A stretch of 43,174 nt of DNA, from the NCBI GenBank assembly GCA_026645735.1, contig JAPKMT010000028.1, positions 1 to 43,174 of the forward strand, in the 5' to 3' direction. This stretch comes from Flexilinea sp. Lineage in GTDB: Bacteria > Chloroflexota > Anaerolineae > Anaerolineales > Anaerolineaceae. Below are positions 35,242-43,173 of the stretch, one piece after another (positions within the stretch are counted from its first letter, which is position 1; each line of letters opens with the position of its first letter). Made by a program: the position numbers and the translations under genes. The notes below the pieces were generated by a model. It did no database searches. It saw nothing but the letters and a program-made list of their open reading frames with translations, and had not been told where the DNA came from.

Positions 35242-35284
35242 AGTTGCATATTTTTTTATCAATAAATTCAAAAATTATGCAACT
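35242..35284. promoter_or_regulatory. 9-bp inverted repeat upstream of the binding-protein gene
   Basis: AGTTGCATA (35242-35250) and TATGCAACT (35276-35284), 25 bases apart, bracket TTGATA and lie just upstream of a CTAAAAT -10-like sequence on the minus strand. Position and symmetry suggest an operator. The intervening TTGAATTTATT has a faint likeness to half of an ARG box, which is too weak to assign. Confidence 0.45.
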
Positions 35285-35381
35285 AATCGAAATTCGAATC
35301 CGCCTTTGAAATAAAACAAGTAATTTTTTTTATATTTTTTACACATTGCACGAAAATTAAAGAACAAAATATTTTGTTTCA

Positions 35382-35398
35382 AATATTTAGAATCGCTA
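35382..35398. repeat. End remnant of the palindromic element family
   Basis: AATATTTAGAATCGCTA resembles the short-arm terminus. A possible degraded partner, AATCGAAATTCGAATCC, starts about 120 bp upstream near 35281, matching the usual element length. The rest of 35285-35716 is AT-rich with no gene seen. Confidence 0.4.
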
Positions 35399-35716
35399 AA
35401 AATCATGAATTTAAATTGATATTGAAAAAAATTTATGGTTGGCTTTGAATTTATTTATCATCGCTTCAGTCATTAATTTATATCCAAAACGATGGAAACT
35501 TACTTTCGTCTTGGACCGTATTAATCGTATTGATTCAATCTATTTTTTAGTAATAAATCTTCTGAAATAGATTTGGAGTCAGGAGTTTCCAGAGATCGAC
35601 GAAAGACGCAAATATTTACTTACCGGCAGTAACTCGACTAATGGAAGGATTGCGCATGTTTTTTGAAAACCGGTCTTGCTGTCAAATTACTGTCTATTAG
35701 CATTAAGAGGAAAAAA

Positions 35717-35794
35717 CTTGTTGTTGTGTTGTTTTTGCGCAAAGCGCAAAAACAACACAACAACAAAGAGTCCTCCCCATATTTTGAATCGCTG
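35717..35794 (+). repeat. Palindromic intergenic element PE6 (hairpin plus short arm)
   Basis: A perfect 23-bp stem (35718-35740 with 35744-35766) has tip GCGC-AAA-GCGC. The short arm is AGAGTCCTCCCCATATTTTG, and the element ends AATCGCTG at 35794. The long-arm end is not clearly preserved upstream. It lies before the coiled-coil/Ig surface-protein gene; an open frame through it (35663-35872) is fortuitous. Confidence 0.85.
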
Positions 35795-35872
35795 GTCATT
35801 TGTGTCGAAAAAGGAATAAGATATGTTAAGATTAATTCAGAACAAAAAGCAGTTTTTCAAATAGGAGTTGAT

Positions 35873-36550
35873 ATGAAAAAAAGTATTATAAATATTAGTT
35901 TGCTGGCACTGATCGTAATCGTTTTGACGTTAAGCTTCACTCCCATGCCGCAGGATCAGACTCCGCTAATCTCGATTGACATGGATGCGCTGATTAAACA
36001 GATCGAAACTGCTGTAAATGAGAAATTTGATGCCGCTTTGACAGCATTGGACCTCCGGGTAAAAACATTGGAAGAAAAAGTTGCCTCTTATGAAAAACAG
36101 GTTGCCACACTTGCAGTAATAGCAAATATGCCAACTGCGACAAAAACCGCAATTCCGAGAGGAACCCTGACTCCAACTGCGGAGCCTACCCGAACACCGA
36201 ATCCTTCAGGATATGACTGTGAAGTGATGGTTTACAGCCCGTATTATTACGGGCAGTTCAACCGCGGTTCCGTTTTTTCGTTCCAGGTAGAAATTACAAA
36301 TATCGGACCGAAAACTTGGGGCAAGGAAGTGACCATTCAATACCTGAGCGGGTTGAAAGCCGAAGTGGATGAATTATATGCATATGCACTTCCAACCGAG
36401 AGTGTTGCTCCGGAAGAATCATTTCTGATTAATATACCCATGAAAGCGCCGGAAGAAACCAATGCAAATGGTAAATTCGACTCAACATATGCATTGACAA
36501 ACGGTAAAGAGAATTTTTGTGAATTCAGTTATTTTGTTTACGTGCCATAA
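35873..36550 (+). CDS. Exported coiled-coil protein with NBR1-Ig-like domain
   Basis: 225 aa from the ATG at 35873, set by AGGAG at 35863-35867. The frame remains open upstream to 35663 only through element PE6, so the longer version is rejected. N-terminal signal or anchor (INISLLALIVIVLTLSF), a coiled coil (about residues 38-85: IKQIETAVNEKFDAAL...LEEKVASYEKQV), and a Thr/Pro linker (PTATKTAIPRGTLTPTAEP). The C-terminal beta domain of about 110 residues has VEITNIGPKTWGKEVTIQY and resembles NBR1-type Ig domains frequent in Anaerolineae surface proteins. The coil suggests oligomerisation. Function unknown. Confidence 0.83.
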   Translation: MKKSIINISLLALIVIVLTLSFTPMPQDQTPLISIDMDALIKQIETAVNEKFDAALTALDLRVKTLEEKVASYEKQVATLAVIANMPTATKTAIPRGTLTPTAEPTRTPNPSGYDCEVMVYSPYYYGQFNRGSVFSFQVEITNIGPKTWGKEVTIQYLSGLKAEVDELYAYALPTESVAPEESFLINIPMKAPEETNANGKFDSTYALTNGKENFCEFSYFVYVP

Positions 36551-36582
36551 TTCAAGTTTTTTTCAGAGTTCTTCTCAAGCAT

Positions 36583-36704
36583 CAGCAATTCAAAAAATTG
36601 ATATGCTTTTCGAATAGAGAGAGAAAATATGTTGTTGTGGTGTTTTTGCGCGAAGCGCAAAAACACCACAACAACATATTTTTTTTTCATATTTGGAATC
36701 GCTG
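36583..36704 (+). repeat. Palindromic intergenic element PE7 (best-preserved copy)
   Basis: 122 bp. The long-arm end is CAGCAATTCAAAAAATTG (from 36583), the arm continues CTTTTCGAATAGAGAGAG, then a perfect 28-bp stem (36624-36651 with 36655-36682) with tip GCGC-GAA-GCGC. The short arm is a T-run, and the element ends CATATTTGGAATCGCTG (36688-36704). It differs from PE6 at several stem positions with matching changes on the other arm. Confidence 0.88.
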
Positions 36705-36773
36705 TTCAGGCATAAAAAAAATTGAATTCAGGTTTGATTTCAAATTACGATCGTAATGAATCAACCATCAGAT

Positions 36774-36819
36774 AAAAAAAAGGACGTTCCAGATCTTTTT
36801 TTTGGAACGTCCTTAAAAT
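36774..36819. terminator. Terminator between the NBR1-Ig and PP2C-like genes
   Basis: AAGGACGTTCCA (36780-36791) pairs with TGGAACGTCCTT (36803-36814), a perfect 12-bp stem. On the minus strand it is followed by seven T residues, so it mainly serves the PP2C-like gene; the plus-strand tract (AAAATTTTT) is weaker. Confidence 0.88.
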
Positions 36820-36834
36820 TTTTATTGGTTCATT

Positions 36835-39306
36835 TCACTGCAATGAACCAATATAGAGATCCGATCCGGATGCCCATAAAACGTTATTCGTATTTAATAA
36901 ACTGAATCCGGTTACCATTTTTTCTCCACCTTCACCTGAAAAACGATCTGGTACAACATACCGGATAAGATTCAATTTCAATGTGAAATTAACAATAGAC
37001 TGTCTTTTTTCATCGATCAGATAAAGAGAAGTATCCGGAGATGCATTCATCCGAATTTGGACCATATGTTTTTTTGATAAGTCAATCTGTTGTCCATTCG
37101 CATTTTTCAACTCATTAATATATGAACATACAGGATCATAGCCCGTATAATCACAGAAGATCAGCATACCATTGTTTCTCAAAAGATATGAATAGGTTTC
37201 ATAAACAACAAAATCAACGACATCACGCATACTGGGAGCACTGGCGCCAAAATAACTTTTCGGTTTGATTGAGAAACCGTCTTTTCCAAGAAAATCAAAT
37301 TTCCAAATTGATTCATTTCTTGCATCCAGAACAAACAACGTATCCGATGTATAGAACAATCCATCCACACCTAACCACCCAAGCGGCGGAGTTCCAAGAT
37401 GGACGGCTGAATTTTTCCCATCAGCGGCACAATAAAGCAAATTCGCCTCACTGTCAATTGCAGCCAGCACAATATTCCCGATTTCTCCTGCCGGAAGAAT
37501 TACAAAATCTGCAAAATTCTTTACTGTAAGATTCTGTCCAGTTGTATCCTGTGTTGTTTGATCAGAACGAGAAGATTGTGTCCCGGTATTTTGATAAATC
37601 GGATACGTACCAGGTTTGCAATGAAAGGAATCATCCAGTGACAAACCATTGCTGTAGATAAAAAAACGCAGGATGCTTCCTGTGTTTTGATCAAGAGCAT
37701 AGACATATTGCGGAGTGGACTCAATTCGGATCAGATTCGTACCTTTGGGCAGCTGACTGGATAATGCATAATGATAAACGGTCTGTTTGCCATCCTCGAT
37801 GCTTTCCAATTCCTCATAAGATTGAAATCGCAGATCGCGAGATGCTTTGGATATGCCATATTGGTCGGCTTCATCCAAATACTCCAGAACTTTTTCCCAT
37901 GAAATCGTTTTAAGCACTGGATCGACCTGCTGAACTGCAACCTTTGCAGTATCCACCGCAAGTCCGAGGCTTTGACGATATATTTCATTTTTACCACGAC
38001 CGGAATAGATGAAAAAAAAGATCAAGGCTGTGCTGATGGGGATTAGAAAACCAAAAACCAATAAAAGAATCAGGTTTTTAGTATTCTTTTTTTTTATGGT
38101 GGGTGTCTTTGAATTGCTGCTCTTATGAGTAGTTTTTTTTTGCGCAATACGGTCTCTTGCACTTAACCGTTCTTGTTCGTTAACCATTGAATCAGATGAA
38201 TTTTGTATTGGATCGGAAATCTCTTCTGAAGGTGTCTCTACCACAACGGAGGGCAATTCAATTTTTCCTTTATCCGGTTGATCATGAAATACAGTATCCA
38301 TTTCCGGATGGTTTATTGCAGCAATTGCTTCTGCAGTGAAATCGTCAGATAAACCTTTTTCCACAGCATCAGATTTCAAACTTTCATCTTTATTCAATAA
38401 ATTTTCATTGCGGATCCCTGCCAGCGGATCAAAACCAGGCAAGGGCTCGAATGGTATTCTCAACCGAAACAAAGGACGCTGCGAATCCTGATCATTTCCC
38501 AAAAGGACTCCCGGTTGATCAGCAAGTTTTGCTGTTTCCTCTGATGGGGCATTTTTCGGGTTCATTTTGCTGTTTACAGTTACTTTCTCAGGTTTTTGTT
38601 CCAGATCTTCTTCAAATCCCAAAGCGATATTTGTTGAAATCGGTGGTTTGTATCGATACAGGATCTCTCCATATCCGACTTTAACCTGAATCACAGCTCC
38701 CTGCAGATTTCCATGAGCCTGATCCAGAAGATAACGTATCACATTCAGCGGACTCTCACTGGTTGCGTCCAGAATCGCTTCATTCGTCCATCCCCTGGGA
38801 ATGTAGGGACACATCAAAATCAGATCACCGGAATGAATTTCTGCTTGAAAAAACCGCACATTTTGTTCCCCTTGTCCGAACCCAGTGGAAGTCTCATTGG
38901 AAAAATTATCAATGTGATCTGCATAAACAATCGTAGTATTTGCCGGTCCGGTATGGCCGATCATCAGGATCCGATCACGCAAAACTGCGATATTCAAGAC
39001 AACATTCGGAAGCATCATACCAGGATAAATCTTTTGTAAATGATCACCGATCTTTTTTACTGCGGCATTGATGCCCATTGTGAAAGAACCACGTGCCGAA
39101 TAATATCCCTCTGAAATAATTTTTCCCCAGGCTACATAATCTCGGTCATATTGACGAAGATTTCCCGTTGAGATTAATAGAATCAGCACATCGTTTTGTC
39201 GTGATTTTTCACATTTTTTGGGAGCGGAGAATACCTGCAATCCAGGCAGTTCGCCTAGATTTCTTCCGTTGATCAAATTCATTGGGAGTATATTCAGATC
39301 AAACAA
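36835..39306 (-). CDS. PP2C-like/transmembrane/beta-propeller protein, probably inactive as a phosphatase
   Basis: 823 aa. Residues about 1-230 have the strand-and-loop order of a PP2C phosphatase (SARGSFTMGINAAVKKIG, NVVLNIAVLRDRILMIGHTG, then GDLILMCPYIPRGWTNE). The metal-binding Asp of the usual 'GDS' turn is replaced (GHTGPA), and the final 'DN' motif is not seen. A long acidic linker follows to about 400, then one membrane span (LILLLVFGFLIPISTALIFFF). The C-terminal part of about 390 residues has repeated 'LY.LD....I..F' blades of a beta-propeller. A transmembrane sensor or scaffold is likely. The longest frame starts at TTG 39306; an ATG at 39282 is equally plausible. Confidence 0.7.
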   Translation of the reverse strand: MFDLNILPMNLINGRNLGELPGLQVFSAPKKCEKSRQNDVLILLISTGNLRQYDRDYVAWGKIISEGYYSARGSFTMGINAAVKKIGDHLQKIYPGMMLPNVVLNIAVLRDRILMIGHTGPANTTIVYADHIDNFSNETSTGFGQGEQNVRFFQAEIHSGDLILMCPYIPRGWTNEAILDATSESPLNVIRYLLDQAHGNLQGAVIQVKVGYGEILYRYKPPISTNIALGFEEDLEQKPEKVTVNSKMNPKNAPSEETAKLADQPGVLLGNDQDSQRPLFRLRIPFEPLPGFDPLAGIRNENLLNKDESLKSDAVEKGLSDDFTAEAIAAINHPEMDTVFHDQPDKGKIELPSVVVETPSEEISDPIQNSSDSMVNEQERLSARDRIAQKKTTHKSSNSKTPTIKKKNTKNLILLLVFGFLIPISTALIFFFIYSGRGKNEIYRQSLGLAVDTAKVAVQQVDPVLKTISWEKVLEYLDEADQYGISKASRDLRFQSYEELESIEDGKQTVYHYALSSQLPKGTNLIRIESTPQYVYALDQNTGSILRFFIYSNGLSLDDSFHCKPGTYPIYQNTGTQSSRSDQTTQDTTGQNLTVKNFADFVILPAGEIGNIVLAAIDSEANLLYCAADGKNSAVHLGTPPLGWLGVDGLFYTSDTLFVLDARNESIWKFDFLGKDGFSIKPKSYFGASAPSMRDVVDFVVYETYSYLLRNNGMLIFCDYTGYDPVCSYINELKNANGQQIDLSKKHMVQIRMNASPDTSLYLIDEKRQSIVNFTLKLNLIRYVVPDRFSGEGGEKMVTGFSLLNTNNVLWASGSDLYIGSLQ

Positions 39307-39580
39307 AATACCGCCATTTCATCTTCAAACATTTTCAATCTCTCTTTAGTGAATCATGTGCAATTTTTAGGCCAAATACGACAATTTTAGAATTCTTGAT
39401 AAATGACACCACTTATAAGGAGAGTATTTTCCATCGAAAAAAAATGGGGATCGAAATGAAACATGCTCATTCTTATTTCACTTCTGCAAAATGCTAGTCA
39501 TATTGGCATGTTTCATAAAAAATTCTTGCGAAAATCCGGATCCTGGTTTTGCACCTGCATTTTAAAAAATCGAGGAATAA

Positions 39581-39630
39581 TTATTTATTATGTTTTTTTG
39601 CGTGTTGCATAAAAATAACATAACAACAAG
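39581..39630 (+). repeat. Degenerate palindromic element PE8
   Basis: TTATTTATTATGTTTTTTTG (from 39581) faces GCATAAAAATAACATAACAA (from 39607), recalling the family hairpin but only partly complementary. A possible end, ACTTCGGATCACAG, lies near 39676. The rest of 39307-39755 holds no gene that I can support. Confidence 0.5.
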
Positions 39631-39755
39631 TTTTTGCGGTTGATTCGAAACACATGTCGATACTTCGGATCACAGCACACCAAGAATTCAAAAAAAATTC
39701 AGAGTATAATCGTAGGTAAGCACATAAAATGATTCAATTAATTTACGGAGAGAAT

Positions 39756-40496
39756 ATGAATCTTGAGGACATCAAATTTCCGATTGAAGGCAACGTTCAG
39801 AATTTAGTTCACTTTTCTGATAATCAACATAATTATGCGTTTTCATTTGCAAGTCCTTTTGTGTATCTGCAACCTGAGGAATTAAAAGCAAAAAAAGCAT
39901 TCTTAATCGGTTCCTATAATCCTTTCAATCCCGGGCAGCAGACTCCCGAAAAAATATTTTCATACTACACAGTTTCTGAAAAAAAAGAACGACATCCGAT
40001 CAAAAAATTAAATGCCAATCGAAAACGCCTGACACTGATGAATGGGAATCATGAAAAAATTGGGGGCTTGGACATTCTTTCCCCACACAATCGACTTTTT
40101 AAATTTGATGGAATGCTTCCGAATTTGTTATATGATTCTCAGGAAAATGTAGTTGGATTCTGCCATTATCAGCCGGTCCTTCGAAGAAAATGTGTATATT
40201 CTTTTAAACCCTCCTTTGATCGTCTCAACGAAAACATCCTGATAAATGACATACGGGAACTTGAAAATTCGGGCACAATAAAATGTCATTATGCTTATGA
40301 GATCATCCGCAAAGATGCTGATGCAAAAAAAAGATTGGAAGCGCTTTTCTCAGCGGAGAAAAAAGCAGAAATGGTAAGCAACAGAATCAGCAAAATTCAA
40401 ATAACGGACTCTGAAGAACAAACGCTCTTGTTTTTGACCGCAATCATTGCCTTTTTCTGGGATACATTAATCGATTTGCCGTTGATGGAGAATTGA
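39756..40496 (+). CDS. Uncharacterised protein with C-terminal hydrophobic segment
   Basis: 246 aa from the ATG at 39756, chosen because GGAG (39747-39750) sits five bases before it; an in-frame ATG at 39729 has no site. No family is recognised. Short beta-rich stretches (KIGGLDILSPHNRLFKFDGM, VVGFCHYQPVLRRKCVYSF) have a faint likeness to LURP-one/scramblase-type beta barrels, which I would not rely on. The last 25 residues are hydrophobic (LLFLTAIIAFFWDTLIDLPL) and may be a tail anchor. It lies 67 bases upstream of a MATE exporter in the same direction. Confidence 0.72.
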   Translation: MNLEDIKFPIEGNVQNLVHFSDNQHNYAFSFASPFVYLQPEELKAKKAFLIGSYNPFNPGQQTPEKIFSYYTVSEKKERHPIKKLNANRKRLTLMNGNHEKIGGLDILSPHNRLFKFDGMLPNLLYDSQENVVGFCHYQPVLRRKCVYSFKPSFDRLNENILINDIRELENSGTIKCHYAYEIIRKDADAKKRLEALFSAEKKAEMVSNRISKIQITDSEEQTLLFLTAIIAFFWDTLIDLPLMEN

Positions 40497-40563
40497 CATG
40501 GTCCGTTGGAAAATATCTCTACTTTCTCTACAAAAATTGAAATAGAACCTAGTCATCATTCTA

Positions 40564-41925
40564 ATGCAGAAATTAAATCATTTAGCCAGATTTGACATGA
40601 CAGAAGGAAATATTGTTCGGCAACTTCTTCTGTTTTCCTGGCCGTTATTTGTCGGAAATATCTTCCAGCAACTTTACAATACGGTTGACTCAATAATCGT
40701 CGGGAATTTTATCGGCAGTAATGCATTGGCGGCTGTTGGTGTTTTTTCGCCGATGAACAACCTGCTGATCGGATTATTCACCGGGATTTCCACCGGAGCA
40801 ACAGTCATTGTTTCACAATCCTGCGGTTCAAAAGACATTGAGAAATTAAATAAATCCATTCTAATTTCCCTTTGGTTAACCGCTCTGAGCGGAATCCTGT
40901 TAACAGGTATTGGATTATTTTTGATCAAATGGCTTTTACTGATGATACATACACCTGCTGAGATTTTTGGCATGGCGTTATCGTACTCACGCATCATGTT
41001 TCTCGGGATTTTCTCAGTTTTTTTCTACAACATTTTGTGCGGTATTCTGCGGGGTATGGGCGATTCCATCATTCCGCTGATCATTCTGATTCTTTCCAAT
41101 ATCGTGAATGTCGTTTTCCTTTATATTTTTGTTGTGGTTTTGAATTTAGGAATCAAAGGTGCAGCTTATGCGACGCTTCTGGCCCAAACTACAGCTGCTT
41201 TAGTAACATTCATATATCTATTGTTGTCACAAAAAAAATATGGCATTCACTTAAGCGGTTTAAAACCAGATTGGTCTATTGGAAAAGAATTAATTTCTAT
41301 CGGATTACCGGCAGGTTTGCAAAGTGCAATTTTTTCAATAGGCTTTTTACTGCAGCAAAATTTGATTAATAGTTTTGGTTCTGTCCTGATTGCATCCTAT
41401 ACGATCGTGACCCGTGTCGATCAATTTGTCATGATGCCAATGAGTTCGTTTTCTATTGCAATCACTACTTTTGTCGGTCAAAATATCGGCGCATTGAAAA
41501 TTGAACGCACACAGGAAGGCATTAAAAAGACTCTTTTTTTAAGCCAGTTGACAACTATCGCTCTGGTAGGATTGCTCTTCATTTTTGGTGATAATATTTT
41601 GTCATGGTTTACTCAGGATATCGATGTGATAAAAACAAGTACTAGCATTTTACGTACGCTCAGTGTCGGCTATATCCTGGTAAATTCATATTCAATTCTA
41701 ACAGGCGCTGTTCGTGGAGCTGGCGATACTATTGCCCCCCTCATGGCCAGTTTCTTCTGCAATGTCATTCTGCGTGTTTCTTCGGCTTATCTGGTCGTTA
41801 AATTAACAGGCAAATCTAGCCTGATCTTTGTGTGCATTTCATCCTGTTGGACACTCGCCAGTCTTTTTCTAATTGTGTATTATCGAAAAGGAATCTGGCG
41901 CAAAAAAATTCGCGGAATTATTTAG
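40564..41925 (+). CDS. MATE-family multidrug/toxin efflux transporter
   Basis: 453-aa inner-membrane cation antiporter with about twelve spans. Two related halves each carry the family pattern: LFSWPLFVGNIFQQLYNTVD and IIVGNFIGSNALAAVG in the first, ISIGLPAGLQSAIFSIGFLL and FVGQNIGAL in the second. It belongs to the NorM/DinF-like branch common in Firmicutes and Chloroflexota. No clear Shine-Dalgarno sequence precedes the ATG; the in-frame ATG at codon 12 (MTEGNIVRQLLLFSWP) matches the usual family start and may be used. The transcript ends in a hairpin that overlaps the end of the convergent hydrolase gene. Confidence 0.93.
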   Translation: MQKLNHLARFDMTEGNIVRQLLLFSWPLFVGNIFQQLYNTVDSIIVGNFIGSNALAAVGVFSPMNNLLIGLFTGISTGATVIVSQSCGSKDIEKLNKSILISLWLTALSGILLTGIGLFLIKWLLLMIHTPAEIFGMALSYSRIMFLGIFSVFFYNILCGILRGMGDSIIPLIILILSNIVNVVFLYIFVVVLNLGIKGAAYATLLAQTTAALVTFIYLLLSQKKYGIHLSGLKPDWSIGKELISIGLPAGLQSAIFSIGFLLQQNLINSFGSVLIASYTIVTRVDQFVMMPMSSFSIAITTFVGQNIGALKIERTQEGIKKTLFLSQLTTIALVGLLFIFGDNILSWFTQDIDVIKTSTSILRTLSVGYILVNSYSILTGAVRGAGDTIAPLMASFFCNVILRVSSAYLVVKLTGKSSLIFVCISSCWTLASLFLIVYYRKGIWRKKIRGII

Positions 41926-41936
41926 GAATGTCAAAT

Positions 41937-41969
41937 CGCGGCAGATTATCAATCATCTGCCGCGCATTT
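41937..41969. terminator. Terminator overlapping the 3' end of the hydrolase gene
   Basis: CGCGGCAGAT (41937-41946), an eight-base loop and ATCTGCCGCG (41955-41964), then CATTTTATT. The right arm encodes the last codons of the convergent hydrolase, whose stop codon is at 41953-41955, inside the hairpin. Confidence 0.85.
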
Positions 41970-42981
41970 TATTAATCTGTCCCATGATCCTTGAGCGATA
42001 ATCATGTTCCAGTTCCGAATTATTGATGAAGTGATCTACGAAATTCCAGACTTTTTGCCAATACATCTCAGGTTCCACATACATTGCATAAGCATGAGAT
42101 GCTTCCGGAATTACCAGAATTTCTTTCACACAATTGGTTGCATTATACAAATGGTAAACCATTTCAGAAGGAACTTCTCTGTCTCTTCCTCCATGAATGA
42201 AGAAAATGGGTGTTTTACTCTTTGCAACCTGATTTAAAGCAGAAGCTTCAAAAAAGGAATACCCTGCTCGAATTCTGGTTACCAGACTGGCCGCCAAATT
42301 AATGGGATACCATGGAATAGAATGTCTTTCAAAGTGGTGGTTAAATAAACTGATCAGATCAGAATATCCGCTGTCTTCGATTACACAACGGACATTAGAA
42401 GGCAGCGATTCACCGGCTGCCATCATCACTGCATCCGCTCCTGTAGATACACCATAATAAACAATTTTTGCATCAGGGTCTCTGTCAATAATCTGATAGG
42501 TCCACTTTAGAACATCATTCCGGTCAAGCCAACCCATTCCAAAGCATTGTCCGCCGCTTTTTCCAGACCCGCGACATTCCGGCAGCAGTATATTATAACC
42601 TCGCTCATAGAACACTTTTGCAACAGGGAACATCTCTGCAGCCATACCGGCATACCCATGCACAGCGATGACCCACAAATTTGATGGTTTTTTTTGAATA
42701 AAACAATACCCGTTCAGTGACACGCCATCAAAAGCTTTTACATTAAGCTCGGAAATTTCAGTTTTTTCCGCCCATAGCAATGCTTCTTCTGCAGCATCAG
42801 TTCTGAGGAATTGCCCTCTGGTCATGGAATCGTTTTTCCATAAAGCCGGTCCGAAGAAAAACTTTCTGTTTCTGTTGATTGAATAATCATAGACAATATT
42901 TCCGGTTAATCCGGCAATTGCGCTAACAGTTGCTGTACCCAAAATAAAAGTCTTTATTTTTTCATGGACATCCTTACTCAT
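41953..42981 (-). CDS. Alpha/beta hydrolase, serine-hydrolase type
   Basis: 342 aa. An N-terminal hydrophobic segment (FILGTATVSAIAGLTGNIVY) probably anchors it to the membrane. The hydrolase core follows: HGYAG oxyanion strand, RGSGKSGG, nucleophile elbow YGVSTGADAV (Ser), acid in GGRDREVP (Asp) and His in EASHAYAM. It resembles YqkD/BAAT-like peptidase or esterase families of unknown substrate. GGGAG lies directly before an ATG at 42987 and six bases before the ATG at 42981, so the latter is preferred. The gene ends inside the terminator shared with the MATE gene. Confidence 0.9.
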   Translation of the reverse strand: MSKDVHEKIKTFILGTATVSAIAGLTGNIVYDYSINRNRKFFFGPALWKNDSMTRGQFLRTDAAEEALLWAEKTEISELNVKAFDGVSLNGYCFIQKKPSNLWVIAVHGYAGMAAEMFPVAKVFYERGYNILLPECRGSGKSGGQCFGMGWLDRNDVLKWTYQIIDRDPDAKIVYYGVSTGADAVMMAAGESLPSNVRCVIEDSGYSDLISLFNHHFERHSIPWYPINLAASLVTRIRAGYSFFEASALNQVAKSKTPIFFIHGGRDREVPSEMVYHLYNATNCVKEILVIPEASHAYAMYVEPEMYWQKVWNFVDHFINNSELEHDYRSRIMGQINKMRGR

Positions 42982-43072
42982 TTTCATCTCCCGCTTTGCT
43001 TAGCAATTCTAAACTGAATATTTTTCTCAGTAATTATTGGATTCAATCAATTCAAGTATAACGGATAAAAGA

Positions 43073-43094
43073 CAGTAATTCGAAATTTCGAAAA
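43073..43094. repeat. End of a palindromic element truncated near the contig end
   Basis: CAGTAATTCGAAATTTCGAA is the element terminus. Three bases beyond it the 76-bp terminal repeat begins, so either the element was interrupted by that repeat or the contig end cuts it. Confidence 0.6.
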
Positions 43095-43097
43095 GCC

Positions 43098-43173
43098 CGA
43101 CGTGAATCATAATTAATGTTACCGAAGAAGTATCGGTGAATCAAAATAAATTGTTACCATAAGCTGCGGAGGA
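43098..43173. repeat. Right copy of 76-bp terminal inverted repeat
   Basis: Exact reverse complement of bases 1-76, with one further base (43174) outside. The inner boundary is at ACGTGAATC preceded by CG, adjacent to a palindromic element remnant. Confidence 0.85.

Noticed and set aside
35663..35872. N-terminal extension of the NBR1-Ig protein
   Set aside because: The open frame passes through the palindromic element PE6. A good ribosome binding site and signal peptide start at 35873.
5851..36704. Palindromic elements as ordinary intrinsic terminators
   Set aside because: The stems are followed by AACAACA or mixed sequence rather than a clean U tract in most copies. They carry extended conserved termini on both sides, and separate conventional terminators exist nearby (for example at 36774).
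39282..39497. 71-aa plus-strand ORF overlapping the start of the PP2C-like gene
   Set aside because: It is mostly antisense to that gene's 5' end, has no ribosome binding site, and its composition is not protein-like.
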